Source of the DNA: a gamma proteobacterium endosymbiont of Lamellibrachia anaximandri
GTDB taxonomy: Bacteria > Pseudomonadota > Gammaproteobacteria > Chromatiales > Chromatiaceae
Direction of reading: 5' to 3'
Assembly: GCA_016756855.1 (NCBI GenBank)
Contig: JAESPD010000031.1
Span: 1-46,012 of the forward strand
Length of the DNA stretch: 46,012 nucleotides
Part shown: one piece after another, positions 23,838 through 32,034 of the stretch
Layout: each line of letters begins with the position of its first letter
How positions within the stretch are numbered: the stretch's first letter is position 1
Notes under the pieces: model-generated
What the model was told of the DNA's origin: nothing
Database searches by the model: none
What the model saw: the letters and a program-made list of their open reading frames with translations, nothing else
Translations under genes and position numbers: made by a program

Positions 23838-26583
23838 GATCATCTCTTTTGCCGCGAAGCATCCCCTGCCCGTTCTGCTGATCATTGCAGCGCTGACCGC
23901 CGCCGCCGTGTCTCGATTAGACGAACTCCGTCTGAATATCTCTGCTGAGAGCATGATGGTCAACGACGATCCTGCCAGGACGTTTTACAATCACACCCTC
24001 GAAACCTTCGGCGCCGACGACGTCACCATCCTATTCCTTGAAGACGACGCACTCTTTACCCAGGAAAAACTACGTGCGGTCCGACTGGCCCTGCAAAAGA
24101 TCGAAGCACTTCCTTTTGTCGACCATACGGAAAGCCTCTTCTCCATCAGGCACATAAAGAGCGTCGAAGGGACTGTGACAGCAGCCCCCTATCTGGATGA
24201 GATCCCCGCTTCGCAGGAGCAACTAGAACAGATAAAAGACGCCGCACTGCACAATCCGTTGATCTCCGGAAACCTGCTCTCCCCTACGGGGACTGCCATG
24301 GCGATCAACGTCTATTTCAAGACCGAACGACCCGCAGGCTTCGATCAGTCAGCCTCCGATGGCATCGACCGTGCCCTGACGCCACTGAGCGGAAAAGTGA
24401 AAACCTTTTTCCAGATCGGCTCCCCCTATGTGCGCACCCGGATCAACGAAAGAATCCAACAGGACCAACTCGAAATTCTTCCGCTCTCGGTCCTGGTCCT
24501 GTTTATGACCCTGGCGTTGAGCCTGAGAAGGCTAAATGGGGCCGTCATTCCTCTGCTCACTGCGGGCCTGAGTGTGGTATGGACGCTGGGACTGATGGCC
24601 GCGTTCGGTATCCCTGTCAATGTTATGACCTCCATCGTACCCGCGCTGCTGATCGTCATCGGTTCCACCGAGGATATTCATCTGCTAGCCGAATACCATG
24701 CCGGCGCCCTGCATGGGATGCGGCGTCTGGATGCCATTCATGCCATGGGTCGCAACATGGGACTCGCAATATCACTTACCTTCATCACCACCTATCTCGG
24801 CTTTCTCTCCATCTCGTTGAACGATATCGAACTGCTGCAACAGTTCGGCATGGTCGCCTCCACTGGCCTGCTGCTCAATTTCCTGATCACCATCTTCCTG
24901 CTTCCGGTCTGCCTCCGCTACCTCGGCGAGAGACCCGTCGCCCGATCAGCTGACCCCGGCAGCAGTCCCTACCATCGACTGGCCGGGCGGATTTTTCAGT
25001 TTGTCCAGACAAACAAACGAAAAATTCTCGCACTGACGACGGTAGCAGCGATCGTCAGCGTTTATGGCGCCTTCTCGTTGCGAGTGAACAACACACCGCT
25101 GGACTATTTTGACAGCGACTCGGATGTCACCCAACGTCTGAACAGCCTGCAGGAACGACTCGTCGGCATGGAGACCTTTTCCATCGTCCTGGGTTCGGGG
25201 ATCGAGGGCACCTTCCTGAAGGTGCGTTATCTGGAGGAGATCAAGAAACTTCAGGACTACCTGGCACAGAGCGGATGGGTCGACAAGTCACTCTCCTTTG
25301 CCGACTTTATTGCCCTGGTCAACAGCGTCATGGAAGAGGAGACAAGCGGCGATCCATGGCTGCCGGAATCTGATGCCAATGTTCAGGAGTACATGCTCTT
25401 TATCAAGCACGTACAGGTCAGCGGTCTTGTCTCGGCGGATTTCAGCGAGGCAAGGATTCTCGTCCGCCACCATTTCGGCTCATCCTGGAAACTGAAGCAG
25501 GCCCTGCAGGAGATCCGAGCGTTCATCGATGGACAGATCGATCCCGGACTCGATGTGCAAATCACCGGTGAATCCATCCTCACCAACAGGGCGGCAGACG
25601 CGATGGCAATCGCCCAGGCCAAATCCCTGGCCCTGATGATTTTTGCCATCTTCATCATCATCTCTCTGCTGTTCGTTAACCTGAAGGCGGGCCTTGTGGC
25701 AGTCATCCCGAATCTGTTACCCATCATCGCCCTGTTTGGCGTCATGGGTTTTGCAGGCATCTCGCTGGACACGGGGACTGCAACGGTTGCGGCCATTGCC
25801 CTGGGGATCTGCGTCGATCACACCATGCATTTCATGGTGCGCTACCATCGGAAGACCAGTTCACATCAGGATGAAGGCCAGGCGCTTGCCGACACGGTCA
25901 CTCAGGAATCCCTCCCAATCATGGCTGCCTCCATCGCCCTGGCTTCCGGCTTTGGTGCCTTGACATTATCGAGCTTCCCACCCGTCGTCTATTTCGGATT
26001 GCTCAGCGCCATGGTTATCCTCCTGTCACTGCTGGCCACCTTTGTCATCACGCCTATCCTGCTCTCATCCATCAGATTGATCACCCTCTGGGACATGCTC
26101 TCGGTGCGTATCAAGTCACAGGTTCTCGAACACTGCGCCCTGTTCCGGGGCATGCGACCATGGCAGATCAAAAAGATCGTATTGATCAGCAACATTCAAC
26201 ATTTCAAACAAGGCGAGAAAATTGTCAGTCAGGGAGCGCTGGGTGACGAAATGTTTATCCTTCTGGAAGGCAGCGCGGAGGTCACACAGAAACAACTCGA
26301 CGGATCACGGAAAAAGCTTCGCCAGCTGGCTGCGAGTGAGGTATTTGGAGAAATCACACTGGTCTCCCGCATTGCAAGGACCGCCGATGTGGTTGCGCTG
26401 GAGGATTCCAGTGCACTGGCATTCAAGTGGGAAGGCATTCACCAGATAGCCAGGGTCTTTCCCAGGATCTCGATAATACTGTTTCAGAATCTCTCATCCA
26501 TTCTTGGCAACAAACTGGCCGGAGTGCAGCCAGAAGGTGTTATGCCCGGAACCGTGCCTGCTCTTCTCCCGCCATCTGAATGA
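23818..26583 (+). CDS. RND/MMPL-family exporter with C-terminal cNMP-binding domain
   Basis: A 921-residue inner-membrane transporter. The first helix is at about 15-33. Two RND halves follow, each with a large periplasmic domain and a bundle of membrane helices (about 225-375 and 595-760); the sequences GSTEDIHLLAEY and GICVDHTMHFMVRYH sit where proton-relay or signature residues lie in MmpL/HpnN-like proteins. From about 773 to 905 comes a Crp-type cyclic-nucleotide-binding domain with an intact phosphate-binding cassette (F843-G-E-I-T-L ... R854-T-A). Transport could be gated by cAMP made by the cyclase encoded just upstream. The cargo is unknown; lipids are plausible. The ATG at 23818 is preferred, and 23830 is an alternative. 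Confidence 0.9.
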   Translation: MKLVMNRIISFAAKHPLPVLLIIAALTAAAVSRLDELRLNISAESMMVNDDPARTFYNHTLETFGADDVTILFLEDDALFTQEKLRAVRLALQKIEALPFVDHTESLFSIRHIKSVEGTVTAAPYLDEIPASQEQLEQIKDAALHNPLISGNLLSPTGTAMAINVYFKTERPAGFDQSASDGIDRALTPLSGKVKTFFQIGSPYVRTRINERIQQDQLEILPLSVLVLFMTLALSLRRLNGAVIPLLTAGLSVVWTLGLMAAFGIPVNVMTSIVPALLIVIGSTEDIHLLAEYHAGALHGMRRLDAIHAMGRNMGLAISLTFITTYLGFLSISLNDIELLQQFGMVASTGLLLNFLITIFLLPVCLRYLGERPVARSADPGSSPYHRLAGRIFQFVQTNKRKILALTTVAAIVSVYGAFSLRVNNTPLDYFDSDSDVTQRLNSLQERLVGMETFSIVLGSGIEGTFLKVRYLEEIKKLQDYLAQSGWVDKSLSFADFIALVNSVMEEETSGDPWLPESDANVQEYMLFIKHVQVSGLVSADFSEARILVRHHFGSSWKLKQALQEIRAFIDGQIDPGLDVQITGESILTNRAADAMAIAQAKSLALMIFAIFIIISLLFVNLKAGLVAVIPNLLPIIALFGVMGFAGISLDTGTATVAAIALGICVDHTMHFMVRYHRKTSSHQDEGQALADTVTQESLPIMAASIALASGFGALTLSSFPPVVYFGLLSAMVILLSLLATFVITPILLSSIRLITLWDMLSVRIKSQVLEHCALFRGMRPWQIKKIVLISNIQHFKQGEKIVSQGALGDEMFILLEGSAEVTQKQLDGSRKKLRQLAASEVFGEITLVSRIARTADVVALEDSSALAFKWEGIHQIARVFPRISIILFQNLSSILGNKLAGVQPEGVMPGTVPALLPPSE

Positions 26584-26692
26584 CCGCGTTTTCCTTGGGC
26601 CAGAAACTTCAAGCCTGTAGCCAATACCCAGCACTTTTGGAGACACGGACAAAATGGCTGAACAGATCATGTGTGAAATTACCGGTTGACAT
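26584..26692 (-). pseudogene. 5' relic of a second ArsR-rhodanese gene
   Basis: From an ATG at 26692 the minus strand reads MSTGNFTHDLFSHFVRVSKS, almost the same as the intact repressor (MSTGNFKHDLFSQFARVAKA). After that a frameshift breaks the match. Pieces such as RLE and FLAQG can still be read in the other two frames down to about 26590, where the sequence meets the end of the exporter gene. Only about the first 40 codons remain. The upstream operator is preserved. Confidence 0.8.
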
Positions 26693-26710
26693 ATCGACCC
26701 ACCCGGCTAG

Positions 26711-26744
26711 ACTTCAATTATTCAATCGATCTATTGAATTAATG
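26711..26744. promoter_or_regulatory. Palindromic operator, copy 2
   Basis: It matches 32 of 34 positions of the site at 19701-19734. Here the core is a perfect 7-bp inverted repeat, ATTCAAT (26720-26726) and ATTGAAT (26733-26739), with a 6-nt spacer. It lies 18 bp upstream of the dead repressor start and about 220 bp upstream of the cytochrome operon. Its survival beside a dead gene suggests it still controls that operon. Confidence 0.75.
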
Positions 26745-26966
26745 CTTTTTAACGAGGAATATATCGTCTACGCATGGGAGAAGGCGCACCATGAAACTGC
26801 GCTACTAGTAAAGATGAGTTGAGCAGCTCGCCTGCTCAAACGAAACTTATGCCCTTGGGTGAAATAAGCAGCCTGCCGCCACGAATCAGAAATATTCTAC
26901 GATAAGGTTTCACCTCGAAAACCGATGTGCTGAATGAACGGTAATAAACAGCGATAACATGCACCC

Positions 26967-29366
26967 ATGAATCCAGACACTCAACAAGAGCCCCTCCTGG
27001 CATACAGTGCCCGTCCCAACGCGGCGGCACATCAGGACACCCTGCCGGGGCGCTATCGCTGGTGGGTCATGGCGCTCTCCATGGCCGCCTTCACCCTGGC
27101 CTTCCTCGGCTGGTTCAATGAGTCCTGGCTCTATCTGTTCGAGAGCCCCATCTGGCTCAACCGCTATACCGAATATGCCATTATCCTTGCCTTTGGCCTC
27201 TGGCGTATCCGAGCTGAAAAGAACCCCTATACCCGCAAGCGTCTGATCATTCTGGTAACGGTGGTCACCGGCTTCTGGTGGCTGATTCCCTGGCTCATGC
27301 CGATGTTTGAGTCTTATGCCGGTTACGTTTGGAGCCAACCGGTGTTTCCTGCCCTGCACACACCGGGTACCCTCACCTTCTTTCTTACACTAGTATTGGT
27401 CTTCCTCTTCGGGCGACGCATCATCTGCGGCTTCGGCTGTCCCTGTGTGGGGGTTCGAGAGACGGTCGGCTTTCCCTTCCGCCGCTTCACCCTGCGTAGC
27501 GATTGGGCCTGGCGGCTGCGCCATAGCAAATGGTTTTTCTTCATCTGGTATGTGGGGGTGATGGTGGCCACACAATTCCCCCCCAACGCCTGGACCGCAA
27601 CCCTGGTCGGCATGTTCGCAATGGTGGTGGGACTCACCTATTTCGGCACTTTTTTCATCACTCCGATCACCGGCAATCGTTTCTACTGCCGCTTCCTCTG
27701 CCCCTTCGGCGCCACCTTTGGCCTGCTCAATCACGCTGGTTTCTACGGCATCGAGATGGAGACTGAAAAGTGCATCGACTGCCAACGCTGCGAGCAGGCC
27801 TGCGACATGGGCATACCTGTATGGCGGCAAGGCAAGGCAAGCGGCGAGGTCACGGGGATCGAGGACTGCATGGGCTGCGCCCGTTGCGTCATCTCCTGCC
27901 CCACCGATGCCCTGGCCATTCATGATGTGCGCAACCTGTTCCGGCCCCATCTGCGGCAGGATGCCAGCCATCTGTTAAAGCGAAAACCACAGCTTCCAAC
28001 CCCTCGAACAGAAGCCGTTCACCGACCGGTGACAGAGCGCCTGCACGACTGGAATCAAGCGGAAGAATTGCTCTCTTCTGATGATCTGAAACGCCAGGCA
28101 GACCGCTGTCTCGACTGCGGTCTGCCCGGTTGTCGCAACGCCTGTCCGCTGGGTAATTTTATCCCCGACTGGTTGGCGGCTGCGGCCCAGGGGGATTGGC
28201 AAACTGCCGGGGATCTGGCCCACGCTACCTCACCACTACCCGAGGTATGCGGCAGCATCTGCCCGCAGCACCGGCTCTGTGAAGGCGCCTGCACCCGCGG
28301 AAAAATGGAAGGTGCAGTCACCATAGGCGCAGTAGAACGCACCCTGGCAGAACGGGCATTGGATGCAGGCTGGCGGCCCATCGAACCCACACATCGAAAT
28401 GGCCGCAAGGTGGCGATCATCGGCGCCGGTCCGGCGGGTCTTAGCTGTGCGGAGCGTCTGAACCGGGCTGGCGTGGAGGTCACCATTTATGATCGATCCA
28501 ACAAGATCGGCGGCCTGCTACAGACCGGCGTTCCATCATTCAAGCTGGACAAGACCCTGCTGGCGCGCCGGCAGACCCTACTGGAACAGGTTGGCATCCA
28601 TTTCACTCTCGGCACGGCGGTGGATGATGTCATGTTGTCTCGTCTGCTTGAGCAGAATGACGCCATCTTTCTTGGACTGGGCGCGCAGACACCACGCTCC
28701 ATCGAGTTACCTGGAGAGACCCTCAGCGGTGTTGAGCAAGCGCTTGGCTGGTTGGAAAGAATCAACGCTGGTGATAGAGAGTCATTTGCAGGCCAACGGG
28801 TATTGGTCATCGGCGGTGGTGATACGGCTATGGATTGCGCCCGTTCCGCGCTACGCCTGGGAGCAGAGGTAAGCGTCGCCTATCGCGGCCCGGAAGAGTG
28901 CCTGCGCGCCTCTCCCAAGGAGATCACACTGGCCCGGGAAGAGGGTGCGATGTTTCTGTTTGAACATCGACCACAACAGATCAGCCACTCTGTAGGAGCG
29001 GTGCCCCCGCCGCGAAACGGCCGCAACCCGGCCACCGACAATCGCCGCGAGGGCGCGGCTCCTGCCACGGTAGAATTCGATACGCCTGAAGGCACCCAAA
29101 AGATCAATTCCGACCGTGTCATTCTCGCCCTCGGCCAGCGAGCCAACCCACCAGCCTGGCTCGGCAACTTTGGCATTGCCACGGAGTCAGACGGCCATAT
29201 TCGTGTCGACCCCCAGGGCCGCACCACTCACCCCAGGATCTGGGCGGGTGGCGATAATACCCTGGGTCCCAATCTGGCCGTCAACGCCATGGCCGCAGGT
29301 CTCACTGCGGCTGAAGGCATTTTGACCAGTTTCAGCCTGTTGCAACGCATTCGGCGTCAGGTATGA
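26967..29366 (+). CDS. NapH-like membrane polyferredoxin fused to GltD-like NAD(P)H oxidoreductase
   Basis: A 799-residue fusion. Part 1 (about 30-320) is an inner-membrane polyferredoxin of the NapH/CcoG kind: helices at about 33-50, 68-80, 93-112, 136-150, 190-203 and 212-232, cysteine motifs CGFGCPC and CRFLCP, and two 4Fe-4S sites (C269-C272-C275-C279; C301-C304-C307-C311). Part 2 (about 365-799) resembles GltD: Cys motifs at 381-393 and 428-442, an FAD fold (IIGAGPAG, 485-491), an NAD(P) fold (VIGGGDTAMD) and a final WAGGDNTLGPNLAVNA. It would move electrons between cytoplasmic NAD(P)H and the membrane. Residues about 675-701 come from an inserted palindromic repeat. It is the first gene of the cytochrome operon. 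Confidence 0.9.
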   Translation: MNPDTQQEPLLAYSARPNAAAHQDTLPGRYRWWVMALSMAAFTLAFLGWFNESWLYLFESPIWLNRYTEYAIILAFGLWRIRAEKNPYTRKRLIILVTVVTGFWWLIPWLMPMFESYAGYVWSQPVFPALHTPGTLTFFLTLVLVFLFGRRIICGFGCPCVGVRETVGFPFRRFTLRSDWAWRLRHSKWFFFIWYVGVMVATQFPPNAWTATLVGMFAMVVGLTYFGTFFITPITGNRFYCRFLCPFGATFGLLNHAGFYGIEMETEKCIDCQRCEQACDMGIPVWRQGKASGEVTGIEDCMGCARCVISCPTDALAIHDVRNLFRPHLRQDASHLLKRKPQLPTPRTEAVHRPVTERLHDWNQAEELLSSDDLKRQADRCLDCGLPGCRNACPLGNFIPDWLAAAAQGDWQTAGDLAHATSPLPEVCGSICPQHRLCEGACTRGKMEGAVTIGAVERTLAERALDAGWRPIEPTHRNGRKVAIIGAGPAGLSCAERLNRAGVEVTIYDRSNKIGGLLQTGVPSFKLDKTLLARRQTLLEQVGIHFTLGTAVDDVMLSRLLEQNDAIFLGLGAQTPRSIELPGETLSGVEQALGWLERINAGDRESFAGQRVLVIGGGDTAMDCARSALRLGAEVSVAYRGPEECLRASPKEITLAREEGAMFLFEHRPQQISHSVGAVPPPRNGRNPATDNRREGAAPATVEFDTPEGTQKINSDRVILALGQRANPPAWLGNFGIATESDGHIRVDPQGRTTHPRIWAGGDNTLGPNLAVNAMAAGLTAAEGILTSFSLLQRIRRQV
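28992..29066. repeat. REP/MITE-like palindrome inside a coding sequence
   Basis: The left arm starts GTAGGAGCGGTGCCCCCGCC at 28992; the right arm, read on the minus strand from about 29065, starts GCAGGAGCCGCGCCCTCGCG. The arms agree at 19 of 24 positions. The GTAGGAGC...GCTCCTAC type of end is typical of REP-like repeats. The insert is read in frame within the GltD-like part of the fusion gene, adding a Pro/Arg/Asn-rich stretch of about 25 residues. Confidence 0.8.
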
Positions 29367-29914
29367 AACAGATCATTCTCCTGCTGATGATCTTTTGTCT
29401 GCCGCACCCAGTCGCAGCCAACCACCCATCGGTGGGAATCGATCTGTGCGAGGTGCATAAAGACAAACTGCCGCCAGGCCTCACACTCGAATCACTCCCC
29501 GAGGCTCAGTCACCCGAGGCAGGATTACTGCAAAGATACTGCACCCAATGCCATAACCTCCCGGGACCTGATCGCCACACGGCAGCCGAGTGGCGCAAGG
29601 TAACAGCCAAGATGTTTATGTTGATGGATGTTTCGCACCGTTATGGCGGATTGATGGGCCGTGTGGAGATCATGCAGAGTGGGGAACAGGAACGTTTACT
29701 GGTCTATCTGGAGCACCATGCGATTGATGGGGTCGGAGTCAAACCGCCCGGCCCCCGTCACTACTCCCAGCAAACTTTACGCGGTTTGACTCCGACCCCT
29801 GGCGTAGACCAACCCGATCCCCACTGGCTAACGCGCCTTTGGGTTCTGGTTCCCTTCCTGTTGCTGATGGGGTTAGGTCTGTTCCGCTGGTGGAGGCATA
29901 GTCATCATGCGTAA
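29363..29914 (+). CDS. Membrane-anchored monoheme cytochrome c
   Basis: A 183-residue periplasmic cytochrome c with signal peptide (MKQIILLLMIFCLPHPVAA), one haem site C60-T-Q-C63-H64, and a C-terminal membrane helix (about 157-175, RLWVLVPFLLLMGLGLF) followed by RWWRHSHH. MFMLMDVSHRYGG supplies Met residues that could be the sixth ligand. The start overlaps the stop of the fusion gene by 4 bp. Residues about 123-146 are encoded by a perfect inverted repeat (29729-29799) that looks inserted between the haem domain and the anchor. In the operon it could carry electrons between the membrane ferredoxin and the multiheme proteins. Confidence 0.85.
   Translation: MKQIILLLMIFCLPHPVAANHPSVGIDLCEVHKDKLPPGLTLESLPEAQSPEAGLLQRYCTQCHNLPGPDRHTAAEWRKVTAKMFMLMDVSHRYGGLMGRVEIMQSGEQERLLVYLEHHAIDGVGVKPPGPRHYSQQTLRGLTPTPGVDQPDPHWLTRLWVLVPFLLLMGLGLFRWWRHSHHA
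29729..29799. repeat. Perfect 19-bp inverted repeat inside the cytochrome gene
   Basis: GGGGTCGGAGTCAAACCGC (29729-29747) and its exact reverse complement (29781-29799) enclose 33 nt. This end type (GGGGTCGGAGTCAAA) is one I associate with REP sequences mobilised by tyrosine-type REP transposases. It is read in frame, giving the GVGVKPPGP ... LRGLTPTPG segment. Confidence 0.8.
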
Positions 29915-31253
29915 TCGAATCATCATTCCGCTGATTATCGCCCTGCTGGCTATTCCCGCCGTCTTTGCTTATGTGCACTGGAGCAAGGGAGGAACCGGCA
30001 CCGGTCTCTACTCCCGTTACTGGTCACCCGATCCTGTACAGGGCTATTGGGACCCGGACAACTTCTACCAGTCACCGGATTCGGTCCAGGGCATTTTCGC
30101 AGGTGAACAGTGTGTCCAATGCCATGAGGGGATCACCCCCGGCATCGTGACCGACTGGCGCGGCAGTCGCCATGCTCAGAGCGAGGAAACGGTCTATTGC
30201 AACGACTGTCATGGCAATAACCATCAGCAGTTACATCTACCCACTCCCGATGTGTGTGGCAATTGCCACGCAAAACAGCACGATGAGTTCAGGGATGAGG
30301 CCCGCTACGGCTTTCCCAGCCATGTACTGGCGATGGAACGGGCGGTGGATGCCAAGCATTTCGTGGACAAACCCAAGGCCGAAGTCCAATCCTGTGTACA
30401 GTGCCATTCGGTGGCCACCAAGTGCGACTCCTGCCATAGCAGGCATCGTTTCGATGCCGAGGAGGCACGCCGCCCTGAAGCCTGTATCACCTGCCACTCC
30501 GGGCCGCCGCATCCCGATGATGAAACCTACTTCGCCTCCGCCCACGGCAAACTCTACCTGGCCGAAGGCGACAGTTGGGACTGGTCAAAACCGCTGGCCA
30601 AGGGTAACTACAAGGCACCCACCTGTGCCTACTGCCACATGGAGAACGGACGCCACCAGGTGGCCGAAAAGTCCCTGTGGAAATTCGGCCTGCGGGAGAT
30701 CAATCCCCATACATCAAAAAATCAGGTACTGCGCAGGAAATGGGTCAAACTCTGCAGCGATTGCCACGAAGCGGAAAAGGCAGAGCAGTGGTTGAGCGAA
30801 CTGGATCAGGAGCGCAAACAAGCCTGGCAGAAACTCTATGCAGCCGAGGCAAGCCTAAAGAATCTGCGCAGCGAAAAACTGCTTCAACCCCCTGCCGGTG
30901 AACGACCACCCTACCCAATGGACTGGCTGGACACTCTCTGGCCCAGAGAGCGTATCGGTTTCTTTGAAGGTCAGGCATCGGTCTTCTATAACGTCTCCGC
31001 CATCGAGCGCGACTACTTCGAGATGTGGTACTTCGACAACCTGGGGGCGTATAAATCTGCCGCCCACGGCAACCCGGCTGGCGTTGCGTCCGGACACCGG
31101 AAAATGGCGGCGTCACTGGATCGCATCGAGACCCAGGCCAACGAGTTGCGCGAACTCTCCCAGGCGGAGAAAAAAGCAGGGATCACAACCAAACCATCAG
31201 GGAATCTCTGGATGAAGGGTGCCTACACCGACTACAATCGGGAGCACAACTGA
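29907..31253 (+). CDS. Octaheme c-type cytochrome, hydroxylamine oxidoreductase (HAO) family
   Basis: A 448-residue periplasmic protein held by an N-terminal helix (about 5-22). It has eight CxxCH haem sites at C69, C98, C117, C163, C173, C193, C240 and C283. The spacing, the segment EACITCHSGPPHPDDETYF followed by SAHGKLY and GDSWDWSK, and the C-terminal region with RDYFEMWYFDNLGAYKSAAH all fit the HAO superfamily. Members oxidise hydroxylamine or hydrazine or, without the haem-crosslinking Tyr, reduce nitrite. Several Tyr residues lie in the relevant region and I cannot decide which, if any, is the crosslink. It overlaps the preceding cytochrome gene by 8 bp. Confidence 0.85.
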   Translation: MRNRIIIPLIIALLAIPAVFAYVHWSKGGTGTGLYSRYWSPDPVQGYWDPDNFYQSPDSVQGIFAGEQCVQCHEGITPGIVTDWRGSRHAQSEETVYCNDCHGNNHQQLHLPTPDVCGNCHAKQHDEFRDEARYGFPSHVLAMERAVDAKHFVDKPKAEVQSCVQCHSVATKCDSCHSRHRFDAEEARRPEACITCHSGPPHPDDETYFASAHGKLYLAEGDSWDWSKPLAKGNYKAPTCAYCHMENGRHQVAEKSLWKFGLREINPHTSKNQVLRRKWVKLCSDCHEAEKAEQWLSELDQERKQAWQKLYAAEASLKNLRSEKLLQPPAGERPPYPMDWLDTLWPRERIGFFEGQASVFYNVSAIERDYFEMWYFDNLGAYKSAAHGNPAGVASGHRKMAASLDRIETQANELRELSQAEKKAGITTKPSGNLWMKGAYTDYNREHN

Positions 31254-32029
31254 TGCGAAAGACTATCGTTTGGTTTCTGGCTCTCCTGGCAACTCACCCT
31301 GCCTTGGCGGATGAACCCGTCCCATCAGGGTCCTTTACAGAGACTGAGTGCATCACCTGTCACACAGAACGGGATCCAAGCCTGATCAGGCAGTGGCGCA
31401 AAGGTTCTCACTCAGTCACTTCCGGCGTCGGCTGCCACAGCTGTCATGGTGAAAATCACAAAGAGTCAGCCGTAAAAGCGAGAAAAGACCAAAGCTGTAC
31501 CGGATGTCACGAAGGCGCCGCAAGCCACAGTTACTCCACGTCCAAACACGGCATCATCACACACCTAGAAGCGGCCAGACAGGATTGGCGGCAACCGCTG
31601 CAGCACGGTAATTACCGGACTCCCGGCTGCAGCTACTGTCACCTCCATAACGGTGACCATGGGAATACTATGGCGCCTGATCGCGGTCCTGAAACTCGGC
31701 AATGGATCTGCGCCGGTTGTCACAGCCCCCGCTATATTCGTGAACAGTTCGCCAATGGAAATCGGCAGCTTGAGATCGCCGATCTCAAGCTGAGTGAGGG
31801 AGAGTCATTGATCGCCTCTGCCGTCGACGATCAGGCAGATGCCTTGTCGAAACTGCGAAAAAGTCTGAACCACCATCGGCACAACGTCCTTCTTGGCATC
31901 GGTCACCAATCCCCGGATTATCAATGGTGGCATGGTCAACCAGCACTGGATGGTGACCTGATCCGAATTCGCGATAGAATTCTGCAGTCCAGTCGGCGCA
32001 AGTCACTGGCAGACAACCTGGAGGAGTAA
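31253..32029 (+). CDS. Pentaheme c-type cytochrome, HAO-like
   Basis: A 258-residue periplasmic protein with signal peptide (MRKTIVWFLALLATHPALA) and five CxxCH sites at C33, C61, C82, C126 and C153. The order of motifs (GSHS...GVGCHSCHGENH, STSKHGIITH, GNYRTPGCSYCHLHNGDHG, then CAGCHSPRYI) parallels the octaheme protein encoded before it, so it is probably a shortened relative. The start overlaps the previous stop by one base. It may act as the electron-transfer partner of the octaheme enzyme or have its own substrate. Confidence 0.85.
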   Translation: MRKTIVWFLALLATHPALADEPVPSGSFTETECITCHTERDPSLIRQWRKGSHSVTSGVGCHSCHGENHKESAVKARKDQSCTGCHEGAASHSYSTSKHGIITHLEAARQDWRQPLQHGNYRTPGCSYCHLHNGDHGNTMAPDRGPETRQWICAGCHSPRYIREQFANGNRQLEIADLKLSEGESLIASAVDDQADALSKLRKSLNHHRHNVLLGIGHQSPDYQWWHGQPALDGDLIRIRDRILQSSRRKSLADNLEE

Positions 32030-32034
32030 CATCC

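Noticed and set aside
26580-26822. An 80-codon plus-strand frame after the exporter gene
   Set aside because: It crosses the repressor relic and the operator and has no recognisable product. The minus strand explains the sequence.
26824-26839. Short stem GAGCAG...CTGCTC (around 26821-26837) as a terminator
   Set aside because: There is no T tract after it and no gene ending just before it.
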